Notes under the pieces: generated by a model | What the model saw: the letters and a program-made list of their open reading frames with translations, nothing else | The model's database searches: none | Told to the model about the DNA's origin: nothing | Source of the DNA: Stratiolaelaps scimitus | Taxonomy: Eukaryota > Arthropoda > Arachnida > Mesostigmata > Laelapidae | Assembly (NCBI GenBank): GCA_019614645.1 | Contig: JABWDB010000049.1 | Coordinates: 1,054,001 to 1,118,000 of the forward strand | Direction: 5' to 3' | Length of the DNA: 64,000 bases | Translations under genes and position numbers: made by a program | Shown here: piece by piece, positions 23,175 to 35,751 of the stretch | Layout: each line of letters begins with the position of its first letter | Position numbering within the stretch: position 1 is the first letter of the stretch

Positions 23175-26100
23175 TATGTCGTGTAAAACTTACGTGGCCT
23201 TCTTTCAAAAATACTGACTCCGGAGCGTGTCTTCGGCTCACGCCACGACCCAGACCTCGTTGTGACCAAGCTTATCTAGCCATTGACCCCCGCCACTGAT
23301 AACTTTTCGCTAAAAATGCTTCATTTTGTTTGTAGTGTAGCATACTCCCCTAAATCGTCGCTGTAAATCTGTGGCACTTACCACGGATGAGTTTATTTTC
23401 GCAATGTGAGCGCGTCGCTATAGGGGATTTCTCACTCACTTGAGAGTCTGTAGTGCGATTTTACGATTCACAATTTTCTAAATAAAGTACATGTCTATCT
23501 GATAATAGGTACCCCACAAAATTGACTTGCCTGGGCTTACAGAAGAAATGTATTCTAACATATTTGTGTCAGGTAACGTAGAAGGAATATTGAGGAAGAT
23601 GATTCGAGGTACGTGGAGGCCGAGTGGTCGACACATTCACAAGCATGCAGCACGTATGAACTTAGTGCAATGGGTGAGGGTTTCTATTTCTAATAGCAGG
23701 TCATCTATATTGGTGGGAAGATATGGTGGAACGTATGATTTTGCTGTTTGTACCGTTTTTTTGTGGCCGTCATATTGGCCGAGTCGAGCAAAGATATAGG
23801 AGCGCCTAGATCTCGCATCATAAGCCCCCTCTACGCGTTGATAAACGCCGCAGAATTGTTAACGCTTTGCTGATTCTATGAGGGCCAAATTGTTCGCCTA
23901 TGTAGATTCTGTGAAACGAGCACACTGTAATAAACTCTGAGAGTGATGGAAGCTTCGCAACCAACCGCGAACCACTGTAAGTAAATACTGTAAGCTTGAT
24001 TTACTCCATTTTTGCGATGGGTTTACGATCAATGAAGCTTCTTCATTAATTCTGCTGTTCTATATCTTGATTGAGTCTGATAGATGCATTGTTCGGACTC
24101 GTTTCCTACAAGACTTACTGGACGCCTTAGTCCACCAGCAGCCGTAGCTAAACATCAACAAGTTAGGGTCCCGTTTCTAAAACGCTGCGTTTATTTACCA
24201 GCGTTCTTAAAAGGATTTCAGGTCGTGTGGTCGTGTGGTTGGAAAGGATTTAAAATGATAAGGAAAATGGGGCAATCTTTGGCTCCATCAATTATTTAAA
24301 GGTTGAAGAAAACTATTTCTATATACAGTGTTTGGTTGCCAGCAATCAGATTGTGGCCAGTAAATGTTTGATCAGAATTGCGGCGCTTTTCCTAGGAGTT
24401 TCGAAAACAGCGATCCAACTATGTTCTAGGCTTAGTCCTGCAAAAGCCTCTCGAGATTGACACGAAACTGAGTCGTCGTTGCCGCCACTGTCGGTCTTTT
24501 TAAAACCCACAACTTTGAGGCCACAACTCTTGTTCAGGTCTCCTTCCTCAGCAGACTCCTAATTGAACCGTGTTTAACACTTTCCGATACCCTGAAACCA
24601 AAGAGCGATATTTTTCCAGACTCGAACCATTCGACTTGAAAAATTTCGTCCAAGAAAATCGAACAGATGAAGCAGAAACAAGTTGTATGTGTATTATACG
24701 TTGAAATTCGGAATGACTGCATGGTGTAACACCAATCAAATATAAATGTTCGGTCAACCATCGTTAACATGTCATTAACGAATCAGTCAGTAATTACGAA
24801 ACATTCACCCACAAATTGAGCTGATCGACAACCGTGAACATTACACTCCGTCACTGTGCGTGCGCACTCTCCACGCATAATAAATATGCTGTGTTTGCTA
24901 TTTTCTGATACAGATCGAGCGAACTTTTAGAGACTCGGGGACCCCTGTCTATCGGGTCGCTACATAGAAGACATCTGCACAGCTGCAAATTGTGACGACA
25001 ATTGATTTCGTCGCTTGGTGATGTCTCAACCTCGTTGACTTCCTCTATCACTTATTCCAAGAAGTAAACCCACACATCTCACGCCCTCATTAAGGCCCAC
25101 ATCGAAGCAGGTCATTGAGATACGGGGATAGATCCCATCAGACAACATTCGCTCCGTGAAATACATAGAACAATGACCTGTTAACTTCTAGAGAGAGTTA
25201 ACTGTCCTTGCTTACAGGTGGTGGTGGTGGTGGTGGGCTACGACACTGCTAGGCATTGTAAGGCACAACTGGCAACTGACACAAATATCACAAACACGAA
25301 TTGAGTACAAATCGATTTCTGTCCCGACGACAGCTACGTACAGTACGCGAGCCGAATACGTACACGCTATATCCGTGTCCTGCGATGACGAGAGAAAGCT
25401 GGAGAGAGAGAGAGAGAGAGGGACACACAGAAGTAAATGGAAAATAGTCCCACGAGGTTATCTCTCCCGGCCCCTCTTTCTTGAGCATATGATATACAAA
25501 AACTCGAAACACCGCCTTTTTCGTTCTATCGCAGCGGCTGGCCGACATCCCCATCACGAGTCATCAGGAGGATTACCTCAAGGCCCTTCCTTGCGGAGAC
25601 ACACTATGGCCCGCGCCTACCGCCAGACCTTTCCCATCTTCCTCGTACCAACATGGTCCGTACCCCCACCCAACATTTCTCGTAGCTCTCGCCACTCATT
25701 CATTCAACAGCAGCGGCAGTGGCAGAAGAGAGAGAACCCTGAATGAAGGCAACCCCGGACGGATACGGTGGATGTGATCAGCTTTGTCTCGCCCAATATC
25801 TTGCCTTCTCTTACTTCCGCACAACGTCCCTTCTCTCTCTCTCTCGCCCTCTTTCGTGTCCGATTGTCATCCTATGTACGTATAATAGTATTGTACACTA
25901 GTAGCATCAGATCCATGTCTACTCGACTACCTTGGTAGACCAGCTGGTCGTACAAGCGACCGTTCTCCTACGGTTCTAGTACATCCACGATGGGATGTGT
26001 GGATGGACCAGCTTCTTGGACGTCGCGCCAACCTTCGAAGAGTGGGAGCTCTGGTTAGCTGACCGCCACTATCATTCCCTTCTATGTCTTCCCTTCTCTT

Positions 26101-27141
26101 AATGCTAATCGTATTGCTATGAACAGAGACGGAGAGAGAGAGGGATACTGGTGTAGACGAATGGGAATAGCTTAGCTAAACAAGGACCAGTGGCTAGTAG
26201 CCGTGGTGCAGCTTCGAGGAAACGACAGCCGTCGCTTGGAGGGAAGGAAGTAATCCTCTTCAGTTGGGCGACGGTGGCTTCGTAGGCGGCGGCGGCGCCG
26301 GCTTCGGGACAAGTGTGAACCTCTCGTGGGGCCCGCAAGTCGCTTGCACACCGACTACGGCGGGTTCATTGTGTCGTACCACTGCCATTACTACAACTAC
26401 TACAGCAACAACGACCACCATCTAACGCATGCATACGTTGTCCACACGTGTCGCTACTGCTACCACTTCAACCACTACGAACTTACGGACGGCTATAGAT
26501 CCACAACAAATCCACGAAAGCCTATGTACGTGGTGGTCTCCGCTTTAAACCTGACTGCGTGCAACAAACAAACGCGTCGCACCTGAACCCAACACAAAGT
26601 TGTTGAGTCAACTCGGTCGTAGTGTTGGGTCCGCTACAACTTCTTGTTGCTACCGAGTGAAGATAAGTAATACCGTTTGTGATTGTCAATAAGGGTTTAT
26701 GTGTGTGTATGGTAATAGTCGGCCACAGTGATATTTCTACTAGGGTTTGAACGCGATATAAGGCCTACAGAAGTGCATCTCAATTGCCTGTTGTGCCGCA
26801 TCCATGGATGCATGGCCCTTGTTGACTCGTATGCAAATGCTGTAGCCATCGCCATAAGTAGACCTGTCCGTATGCTTTGATACCTCGGTATCAAGAAGAA
26901 CACGTCTTGTATAGCTGTGTTTGCTTTTAAATTTACACAAAGCCGCACGCAACCACACGCGAACAGAGGCATAAACAATTGCCACGTCTTAGCAGAACTC
27001 GTCTAGGCACTGCATCGCTATTAGGAGCAGAGTGCTTCGTTCTACGAGTTGTTTTCTTTGGGCCTTCCCATTGTCTAACGGCGCTCATGTTTCACAGTGC
27101 AGAGAGTAGGTGCGCGTAAATTGCGCAGATTCCTTCCTCAC
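23175..27141. other. Mostly non-coding, CpG-rich from about 25300 to 26340
   Basis: The CpG-rich part carries GA (25402-25421), GGT (25217-25236) and CT (25830-25846) tracts. A frame at 23527-23799 contains donor-like GAG/GTACGT and GG/GTGAGG sites but no clear start. The His/Tyr-rich frame at 26326-26586 is cryptic simple sequence. Confidence 0.45.
25217..25236. repeat. (GGT)n trinucleotide repeat
   Basis: Six GGT units followed by GGGC. G-rich on the + strand. Confidence 0.85.
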
Positions 27142-27352
27142 CTTGCTCGCAGCGAATGATACTGGCTTCGTAGAGCATAGACAGAGACACAGCATCGCCG
27201 ACAGGCAGCCCGATGTCGACGACGATAGGGTACGGGCCTGTTGGTGGGTTGGTGGTAACGTGCGTGTGGCAAGAAGACACGATATATGGTCGTGGCCGTT
27301 GCCTGGTGGTCGCGGAGCACGCAGAGAATAGTCTGCTTAAGCTATAAGCCAG
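27142..27352 (-). CDS. Candidate internal exon, unknown product
   Basis: On the minus strand the frame is open for about 70 codons up to a consensus donor (GAGCAAG/GTGAGG, at 27136-27141). The last part reads GPYPIVVDIGLPVGDAVSLS. The acceptor is unclear; CTTAAGCAG near 27335 is possible. The reverse strand is also open, so strand choice rests on the donor. Confidence 0.22.
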
Positions 27353-28879
27353 CTAGCCGGCGACTGTGGTCGTCGAAGATGTAGGCAGTAGAAAACCATG
27401 AGCGCGAACGTCGCTGCTACCACTGCTTGCAAGGAGCTGATGCAAGGGCGTCCGCCAACGTCCGGACGCGAAGGGGACAGTATTAATATGCGGTGTACGA
27501 CCCGTCAGAGCGTAGAGAGTGCTGCAAGGGGTACTGCTCGATGGCCGACTGACCCGATGTGAACGGGGGGGGGGGGCGCCTATAGAATAATAGGGTAGGG
27601 TGGAATGGGGTCGCTCCGGGGGAGCGAAGAGGAGGTCCTATTTCTACCGTTGTTACTAAAGCTCATTTTGTCCCCAGAGACTACGCAACGTACAGAAAAG
27701 GGCCCAATGCTCTTAGTAGCAGGAGTCGAGAAGACCTCCCGGCCGCCATCCATAGCTGAATGGAGAGAGACAGAGAGCGAAAGAGAGAGAGAGAGAGAGA
27801 CTATGGAGTACAAACGGCAGAAGGGTCGACCGAGCAGCATGGCAACAAATCCGACGGTCTACAGCCCGAGTAACTGTTAAAGATGGCGAATCGGGGTCAA
27901 ACAAAGTTGGCGAACAAAAATATATTCTGATTGCAGCGGTTGGCGGGCTGCTGTAGCATCCAGGGGAAATGTTGCCCTTATTTCAAAGCATATGAAGAAA
28001 AAGTAGATTTAAGCCACGTCGTGTTCATCACATAAACAGAACAACAATTGATGTAACGAAGTATACAATGAATATATACGGTCGTAAAAACAACGCGAAT
28101 CGTTGTTGGCAACAAGTGCTATCTCTACTCTTCGTTACAGTACATTGTCCTAGGGCCTATAGGGGCCAGCTAAATAGCTTCTATTTCGAGTAGCTACAGG
28201 CTGACTAATCTTCAAAGACAAAATATTCCGCTTGAATAGTGTCAATCATCTGGGAATTGCCATTGTATTTGGCCAATTCCTAAATAGAATACGTAATACC
28301 TTGTTAAGCAGCTATGTTTAATAGCGGAATCGCTACGTGGTGCATACAAATGGGAGTATCCGAAAGGTTTTTAGTGGTAGAAAATAACAAAATAGTATTA
28401 TCATCTGTCGCTTATACGATGGCATTTGGTCAAATTGTTAACACAATAGTATGCACGTCAGTAATTAATATAATCAGTGTCGTAACTCCGGTGTTTTCAC
28501 TTATAACTTAATGATCGTTACATGATTTTTGGTAACTTATAAAGACACATTATTAGGATAGCGGTATGTCTGCATATTAGTATCCCTGTATATATATATA
28601 TATATATATATATATTTCATTGTTGCTTTTCGAGAAAGTCGGTGCTGTATGAACGCTCGCAAATATTGAATCGTCTTTGTATTCCATCTTGACGAAGCAG
28701 TTACAGCATGTGATTTTGTGAAAGAGGAACCAACAGTGTCGGGAAGTCGGTACAAGCAGGAATAGAAGAAGAAGATCATGACAAATTGCCTATTCGCCCC
28801 TTCTGCGGTTTAGATCGGAGATCCATGTAGCTGACGTTGTTCAGCGTTGACCGTTTTCTGTTGTTGGGATGACTCTCAG
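27353..28879. other. Non-coding with GA, G12 and TA tracts
   Basis: A hydrophobic ATG frame of 65 codons lies at 28314-28511 (VVENNKIVLSSVAYTMAFGQ) without further support. Frames across the GA tract at 27781 encode only Arg-Glu repeats. Confidence 0.5.
27565..27576. repeat. Run of twelve G
   Basis: Homopolymer G12 on the + strand between AAC and CGCC. A common site of sequencing length error. Confidence 0.85.
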
Positions 28880-29045
28880 CCAACAGTTAGCGTCCACTGA
28901 GTTGTTTTTTTGCATTGCGTCATAAGATGGACCCCTAAATGCAAATGTGCAACAGTGGGGATCGAACCCGTGCACCTACGTGTCTCCTCCGGTTGCGAGG
29001 CGCACACCAATCTAAACCATTGGCAACCATTTGCTTTTAGGTCGG
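28880..29045 (-). mobile_element. tRNA-derived SINE, copy C (most complete)
   Basis: On the minus strand the order is a tRNA-like head (GGTTGCCAATGGTTTAGATT, box A-like), then CCGGAGGAGACACGTAGGTG, box B (GGGTTCGATCCCC), then a body containing TTTGCATTTAGGGGTCCA. Box A and box B are both recognisable, so this is the best copy of the family in the window. Length is about 165 bp. No clear A-tail or target duplication was identified. Confidence 0.8.
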
Positions 29046-31615
29046 ACAGGAAGAGGGACGATTAGGCCGTGCAGAGAGGTGGTACGTGATTCTTCGCCGC
29101 ATCTCCACAGGGTTCGTGATAATGGCCTTTCGTGGCCACGTCCAGTCGCGATCCCGGCAGAATGTGGCAATTCAAAGCTCATTTCGGCGGCTCAAAAGTA
29201 GAGCAAGCTCCCTTTGCCAGCAGCCTCTTCAGCTCCTTGTGTGGCTGCCTCTCACTTGCTGTATTTTACCCCGTTCCAATCTATAGTTCGTAGCGGCGTC
29301 CTATACTATAATATATCCGCGACAAGTAAATTGATGCCGGGCCACAGCATTGCACCTGTACTCGATTCTCGAAACAGTGATGCCAATGTAACAACCCCCA
29401 CATGCAGGGAGAGGAGAACGTCAATAGAACGTAGCTTCCCATCGGAGTAATTAGCAAATCGCCTATGTCGCGAATGATTCTATGCAATTATTAGAAACTA
29501 GACTTTTGCCCGCTCTAGAAGTTTGCTCTGTGATGACTTTGGTCGTTGAAGTTCATCACTATCCACGGCGGAATGGTGGTGTTGTTACAAACATACGCCT
29601 TGCAGTGGATCCGTGTTCGATAGCCCCTCCATAGTGTACCTTGACATCAATAGGTTTTTCAAAACACAACCGATCTTATCACCTTTGGTAGATTGTCGTG
29701 TTACGTGAGTCGAAGTATTGTAAAAGTCTGCCTATAGCCAACAGCCCACTTGTGTGTGGCTGAAAAATGGAAATTCTGTAAATGTATTGGGCCATGTTCT
29801 CGGAACCAATATTAGACCTTGGGGCGCGCATATGCAGGATAAACGTGTGTAATATATAATAATATTACATAAGCACGTATTGTGGCTAGCGAGTGTCCTT
29901 CACTAAATTATTGGGGGGTAACACCGAAGGCTCTTTCCCCGATAATTTTAAAGGTAGGAGTTTTTCAAGCGGATTCTGGCATGGCTTCAGTGCTAAAGGT
30001 AGTAGGTTATGTATGTGGTTGTCCAAAAAAAGATACAAAACTTAGGCAAGGGGATCCAAGATAGGTCCAACTAGAAAATGTAGGTCAAATACACTATACA
30101 TATATATATATATATATCAACAGGTGCAGATGGGACATGAAAATAAATCAAATAAGTTTCTCGATTCGCGTCCCCTATCTTATACGCCACTTCCTCCTGT
30201 CAAGAGTTCAATGCCAACAGCACCAATCGCAACGCAAGCCGAAGATTATATTAATCCTACTCATGACATTCAACGAGTTACATACACGTTCTTATGAACA
30301 TACTGATTCGGATACAGTAATAATTACTGCGAAGCAGATGATTATCCTTATTCCAAAAATATAGTATAAGCCGGCAAAGCACATTCAGTTTTCAGTACAA
30401 CGACATGCAATGTGTGCCCTGCAAGTACATTTAACAACGAACACGAGCAATACAGTGCTGTTTCACTGTAAGGCTCAAGGCCCGTACCTTGTATGGTTAT
30501 ACGGCTACCAACGAGATAACCCATACAAATTGTCACGCGAAAGGTCACTCTTTATGTGGCAACCCAATACCGTTTGATTGTTAGTCAAATTTTTCAATAG
30601 CCACCCATTGGCACTTACTATTAAGTACGCAGTAACGTTCGGTGAATTGTATTCTTAGAGTGTGTCGGAAACCACATATCAGATGGGCTAAATTTGACAA
30701 ACAGCGTAGAGTGGTCAACGAGTCGTTGTGACGGATAATGGAGAAAGTTTAGGTTGTGGCTTTCCAGACGCCGTCGACAAACTGACGCCGCTTCTCCATT
30801 TACAACGAGCGTATGCGTACGCCTACCGGCAAAGCAGACTCAGCACGAAACCACTGCTACCCATTCTTTCAACAGTTTTCTCCACAAAGTGCCACTACAC
30901 ACTGTGCTACCGCAGTCGCTGATCGAGCTCGAAAATATCGATAATCGAGGAGCGAGGCGACATGTATACGGAGCATGCAGCATTCGACATTCAGACGGGC
31001 CGCCAGTAGTTGCCCCTTAGTCACTGAGCAAACTTCGCTATGATGCGGAATGGTAGCCTTCAAACGAGGCAGGCGATGCGATGCTCAGTGCGAGTGACAA
31101 CCAGCCATCCGACGGAGGCCGCCCAACGAACGAGCAAGCAAGTAAGCCAAGCACACCGTCGACAGCACACAAATGATGTCAAATGTGACACGTTATGGAA
31201 CGATTCGTTCGTTGTTGCCAATGCAGCCACAGTTATCGAGCTGACTGCGTGCGCGTTTGACGCCCCGCGTTTCCCACCCCGGCGAGGCTACATCAACGGA
31301 AGCCACTCGCTGAAAGGCTTTCCGTCTGTCGACAGCCGAACTCAACACGGCACTAAGCAGAGACGTTTCTCCTTTACCTGTAGAAAAAAAAGACACTAAA
31401 CGTAAACTTCTGTGGTGATGATCGTTGCCCAACTTGGTCCACTCACGCGGTGGCCCTCTCACCCGTTCAACATTGGCTGCCGTTGTTGTGACGACGAACG
31501 CTGGCACGCTAAAGGTTCGCCGACTCCCTGGTCGGAAGCTGACCGACGAAGAAAGCGAAAATACGATATATTCGATGGGCGACGTCTTCAGCTTTTGCTG
31601 GCGCCATTAACTTCT

Positions 31616-31662
<47 letters not shown>

Positions 31663-32427
31663 TGTTATTTTCCTCTTTTCATGTTTGCCAACCACTAATA
31701 GTACTCGCTTCAAGAAATTTTTCCATAGCTGACCTTCAGTTTTTTCTTCCTTCCATGGCTAGTGTTGCTATTCCTGCTGCTGGTAGCACCGCGGCGGCGA
31801 CATTCGAGAAGTCAGCTTGCTCGGCTCCCGCGAATCACGCGCGGCGTGCGACAGTAGCTATCGTAGTGGGTTACTCATCAGCTAGCGCGAACGGCATCTC
31901 CCAATGAGGTATAGATGATGTATATGTGCGCTATGATTTGACTCATGTGTGGGTATTTATTGTGTACCGAGATGTGCATACATCGTATGCATATGTTGGA
32001 CCGAAGTTGTGTCCGGCCGCTGGGTTGGAACTGTGTATCGTGTTACGGCAATCATGGTAGGCACTATCAGCAAGCTGTCAGCTTGATCTGTGTCGTGTCG
32101 ATGTTACGTTATACTTGTATATATTAATGTCTATGATGTCGCCACACTGAAATTTGGAAACTTAAGATGACCAAATGTGAATGTGCGCTTATCGCATGAG
32201 TATAGAGCTGTGAATACAGCATAAGCCTCACCTCAAGGTGCCGGCTCAAGTAGCCGGCTTCTATGAAATATTCAATAATAGTACAGATTAAGATGTGGAG
32301 CATTTCCAGAGCCACTGTTGTTCTCCTGACCCATAAATAAATGGAAATTGGCAAACAGCTATTATCTGTAGTATGTACTTACTAGCTTGAATCGCCTCTT
32401 CCAACTTCTCTGTAGTTATCCACTTAG
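29046..32427. other. Non-coding, no gene seen
   Basis: Contains the (TA)21 tract at 31618 and a small inverted repeat at 29844-29878 (ACGTG and TGTAATAT arms). A frame at 31040-31399 of 119 codons lacks a start or splice match. Confidence 0.5.
31618..31659. repeat. (TA)21 microsatellite, longest uninterrupted TA tract
   Basis: Uninterrupted TA dinucleotides over about 42 bp. Shorter (TA)n tracts lie at 1514-1533, 5115-5145, 8410-8434, 11965-11989, 22446-22476, 28589-28616, 36837-36861, 39210-39231 and 46989-47018. Confidence 0.95.
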
Positions 32428-32676
32428 CTGACGGTGTCACATGCCCACTTTGTGTATCCGAAAGGTTCCCAACCGAATCAACTCTCACAGAGTACTTTCA
32501 AGCGATATGGGATGAGTGTACATCACAGCACCAAGGACATCACACAGACAAACCTCGACAACGAGGTCAACAATCAGAACAGCCACGTGCGATCGCAAAC
32601 GGCAGCTACGGCTATTTCTTCGTTTGCAGTTGAAAGAGACATCAGATATGCACCAGAAGCTGTAGCAGCGGGCTAG
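32428..32676 (+). CDS. Candidate 3' terminal exon, unknown product
   Basis: The acceptor CTTCTCTGTAGTTATCCACTTAG ends at 32427. The frame is open for 82 codons to TAG at 32674-32676. The product is hydrophilic and not repetitive, including KRYGMSVHHSTKDITQTNLD and ending IRYAPEAVAAG. An 88-codon ATG frame lies on the opposite strand at 32485-32751 and is a competing reading. No domain is recognised. Confidence 0.27.
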   Translation: MTVSHAHFVYPKGSQPNQLSQSTFKRYGMSVHHSTKDITQTNLDNEVNNQNSHVRSQTAATAISSFAVERDIRYAPEAVAAG

Positions 32677-35600
32677 CACGCACCTTCCGCAAGTTCTTGA
32701 CGAAGCTAAGATAGCGAGTGCTCTGCTTTTCTCAACTTTCACCAACAACATTCATAATAAGACCTTGTTGTCCTTACAGACCTATATAGTTGCGCACAAC
32801 ATCGGCATGAATCAAACGAGCAACGCCCACCGTACAGTGTGCAGCTAGTACAGTATTCTAGTTGCAGATCGCGAATGTGAGTCCACGAGCTCTGTTCCGC
32901 GCTCCGTTCTGCCTCTCTCTCTCTCTCTCAAAGACCAGAGATGCTGTTGCTGATTCGATGTACCAGCACTCTTTCCTTCAGCTAATAGTCGCGCGCGCGC
33001 TGATCGCCGTTGCGCGTGGCCGTGGGGCTACGGTTGTGTGAGCGTGCGCGCTCTGGTGAGAGTGCCGGCTGCCAGTCCGACTTACCACGACGACTCGCCC
33101 ATCACCAGCAGACGACCAACGAGCGACGGCAGAAGGGCGGCAGCAGCAGCAGGAGTGGCGCATCAATACTCCACTTTGGTGCTTCGTGGCGCGCGAAAGT
33201 ACCACCTGATACGCGCGCCATCGGGAGTGACTCGTATGGGGTGTAGCATAATTGCGAGGCCGACAGTCAACTAGACATTTGCTGGCGGATGGGCATTCGA
33301 GCAATCGGGAGGTCAATCATCACTCGCTCGTGCGCCACGCCATGCTTATACGTAATAGGTAACTGGAGCAGCGCCAGTAGTTGTAGTAGTAGTAGTAATT
33401 GTATTACAGGCGCTATTATCACATAGCAACAATAACAACAGTAACAGGAGTAGGGACGGCAGCGGCAGAACCAGCTCCAACAACGATGCCAGGCGCAAAT
33501 GCCGGCAGTGTTTCGATGTTTTTGTTGTGGTAAATGTTTCGGCTATAATTAGCAAGCAGGTATAGTTGGAGCATAAATGAGCAGACACAATGCTGCTGCT
33601 GCGTTCGAGCTTGCCAGGGCTCTCGGAACGAGCGCTGGACAAAGAGGCGATGGATAACGTCTGTAGCGTCAGAAGCAGCGATAGAATCGCTGTGAACGGT
33701 GAACAGTTAACGATCGCACGGACTCACACACACACGCACACAGACACACTTATAAGCTGATTGAAATGATGTTACGCGATATTAAAAAGGTTCATTACGT
33801 GAGTCAGACTTAGTGTCCAGTTACGGCCCGTATTTATGCAGCGGCAGAAACGTTATATTGAGCTTTGGCACTGTCATTAACCGCATTACAGTCAGTCGCA
33901 CAACAACACTTTGCTTGATATTGTACCACTACTAATTATGATTATAATAAAGATAATAATAACGCAGTACGAATGAAATGCTCTTTTTTCAACGAGTCAA
34001 CACTATGTGTTCAAACAAACAAAATAATAAAAGTGCGCTGCGGGAGCAGCAGCAGCGGCAGCAACAGCAATAGTTCCATAAGCGGCCGTGAACTCACTTA
34101 CGCCCACTACAAGCAGCACATCCTCTAGGCAAGCGCGATTACACTCGCTAAATCCGAGTTTGATATACGTCCCTAAGACGGCGACATTCGGGTGTGACAC
34201 TCACAAAGTGCACCACAAATGCATTGGAGATTCCCGCTAAGATTGGCGCATCGTTTTGTTCGTGCTAACTAAGTGAAACACACTGAAGGTAAAACAGAGC
34301 AGACCAGGTAATCGCACGTGAACCTGAGAATACCGACTCACAAGTTCAATGCGGGGTCTGCGCAACCGATGTCGTTGGAGGCGCAGCAGCTGATCAACAA
34401 TAGACGCGCTGCCGCAAGCCGAACAGTTAGAGACGGCTTTGACCTTGACGATCTGACGCTGCTTCCGTCGTTTGCCTGTTTTGGGTTTTCCGTGCGTTGC
34501 CGAGTTTGTCATTCCAGGCCGTTGCTTCGCCGGGCAGATTATTGACGGGGAGACCTCGAAACGTAGTCAGCTACTCAGTGAATAATGGCTGATGACATCG
34601 TTGCTGGAAGCAGACTGATCAAGCCTGTTCACAAAGGCAAACCTTGTTGAAAAGGCATAATCACGATAGGACCCGATTTTCGCTCAAACACAGATATATG
34701 TAGGGGCCTTATACACGCACGAACGTAATAGTGTTTCACTATCTAATCGTCGAGTTGGCCAAATATGTACGCGGCATCAATGGCAAAAGCGAACAGGTAT
34801 TATAAGTCATAGATACGTCGGCCTGGCCTACAAATGTAAAAGAGACAAACATATATGTAGACAGGCGTTATATTGGGTGCCGATGGGGGAACTCAGATTT
34901 TCCCGGGCACAAACCTGAGTCACATATGATAGTACAACCTTAATGAAAATGACAGCTAAATTTGAGCGTGTATGGGTCTGTGTCTCTCTGTATATATAAG
35001 TACGTCGTAGAAGCTCAAAGAGTGTCTAGAAAATGGCCTTTGTTCCATTTTCAGTTATTCAAGAGCCCACAGGAAAGATAGGCTAGGTCCCAAAGCCGCC
35101 ACGGCTGGGATAGTCTAATGAATCAGAGATTTCTCAACGTTTACAAATGCACACCATCACCGAACGAGGGTAGCGGTAGCAAACGCTAATGGCTCCTATC
35201 GATGCAAGTGACGGGTTGCAGCAAAAACAAACAGGATGCTGAACAGTAGAAAGGAGGGAGAGAGAGAGAGAAAAGATACGCGGAAAAATGAGGCCGGGGC
35301 TCTAATGGCTCTTTAGGCGACTCTGATCTGTGAAAGGAAGACTTGCTGATATCTTGATACCGACAAAACTGAAGTACATGCGCAAAGAATCGTTATTATT
35401 ATTATCATAATCAACACACTAGGTGTCTGACATTACCGAGGGGCGAGACTCTAATATAATGATTTACGTTCCCGTTTACCTTAACGAACGATCTCGTCTA
35501 CAGGAAGCAGTTGTCTACCATATACAAATATAATAAACATAAATAGAACAAAGTAATAGAAGAACACATTGATTAGTAATGCAATGAAAAGCACTATAAT

Positions 35601-35718
35601 ATAATCATGGTCTTGACCAATAATCCAATAATGATATTAATAAGATAAATTCAACCTTTTTCTTTTTGGCACTTCTCGTCGCCTTCGTAGACACCGAGTT
35701 GCGGTGATACACCAATCC

Positions 35719-35751
<33 letters not shown>

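Noticed and set aside
26326..26586. His/Tyr-rich frame of 86 codons
   Set aside because: The amino-acid pattern follows from a TAC/CAC-type cryptic simple sequence.
26700..26800. Another SINE head on the minus strand around GCGTTCAAACCC
   Set aside because: Only a weak box B-like match; no box A and no match to the other families.
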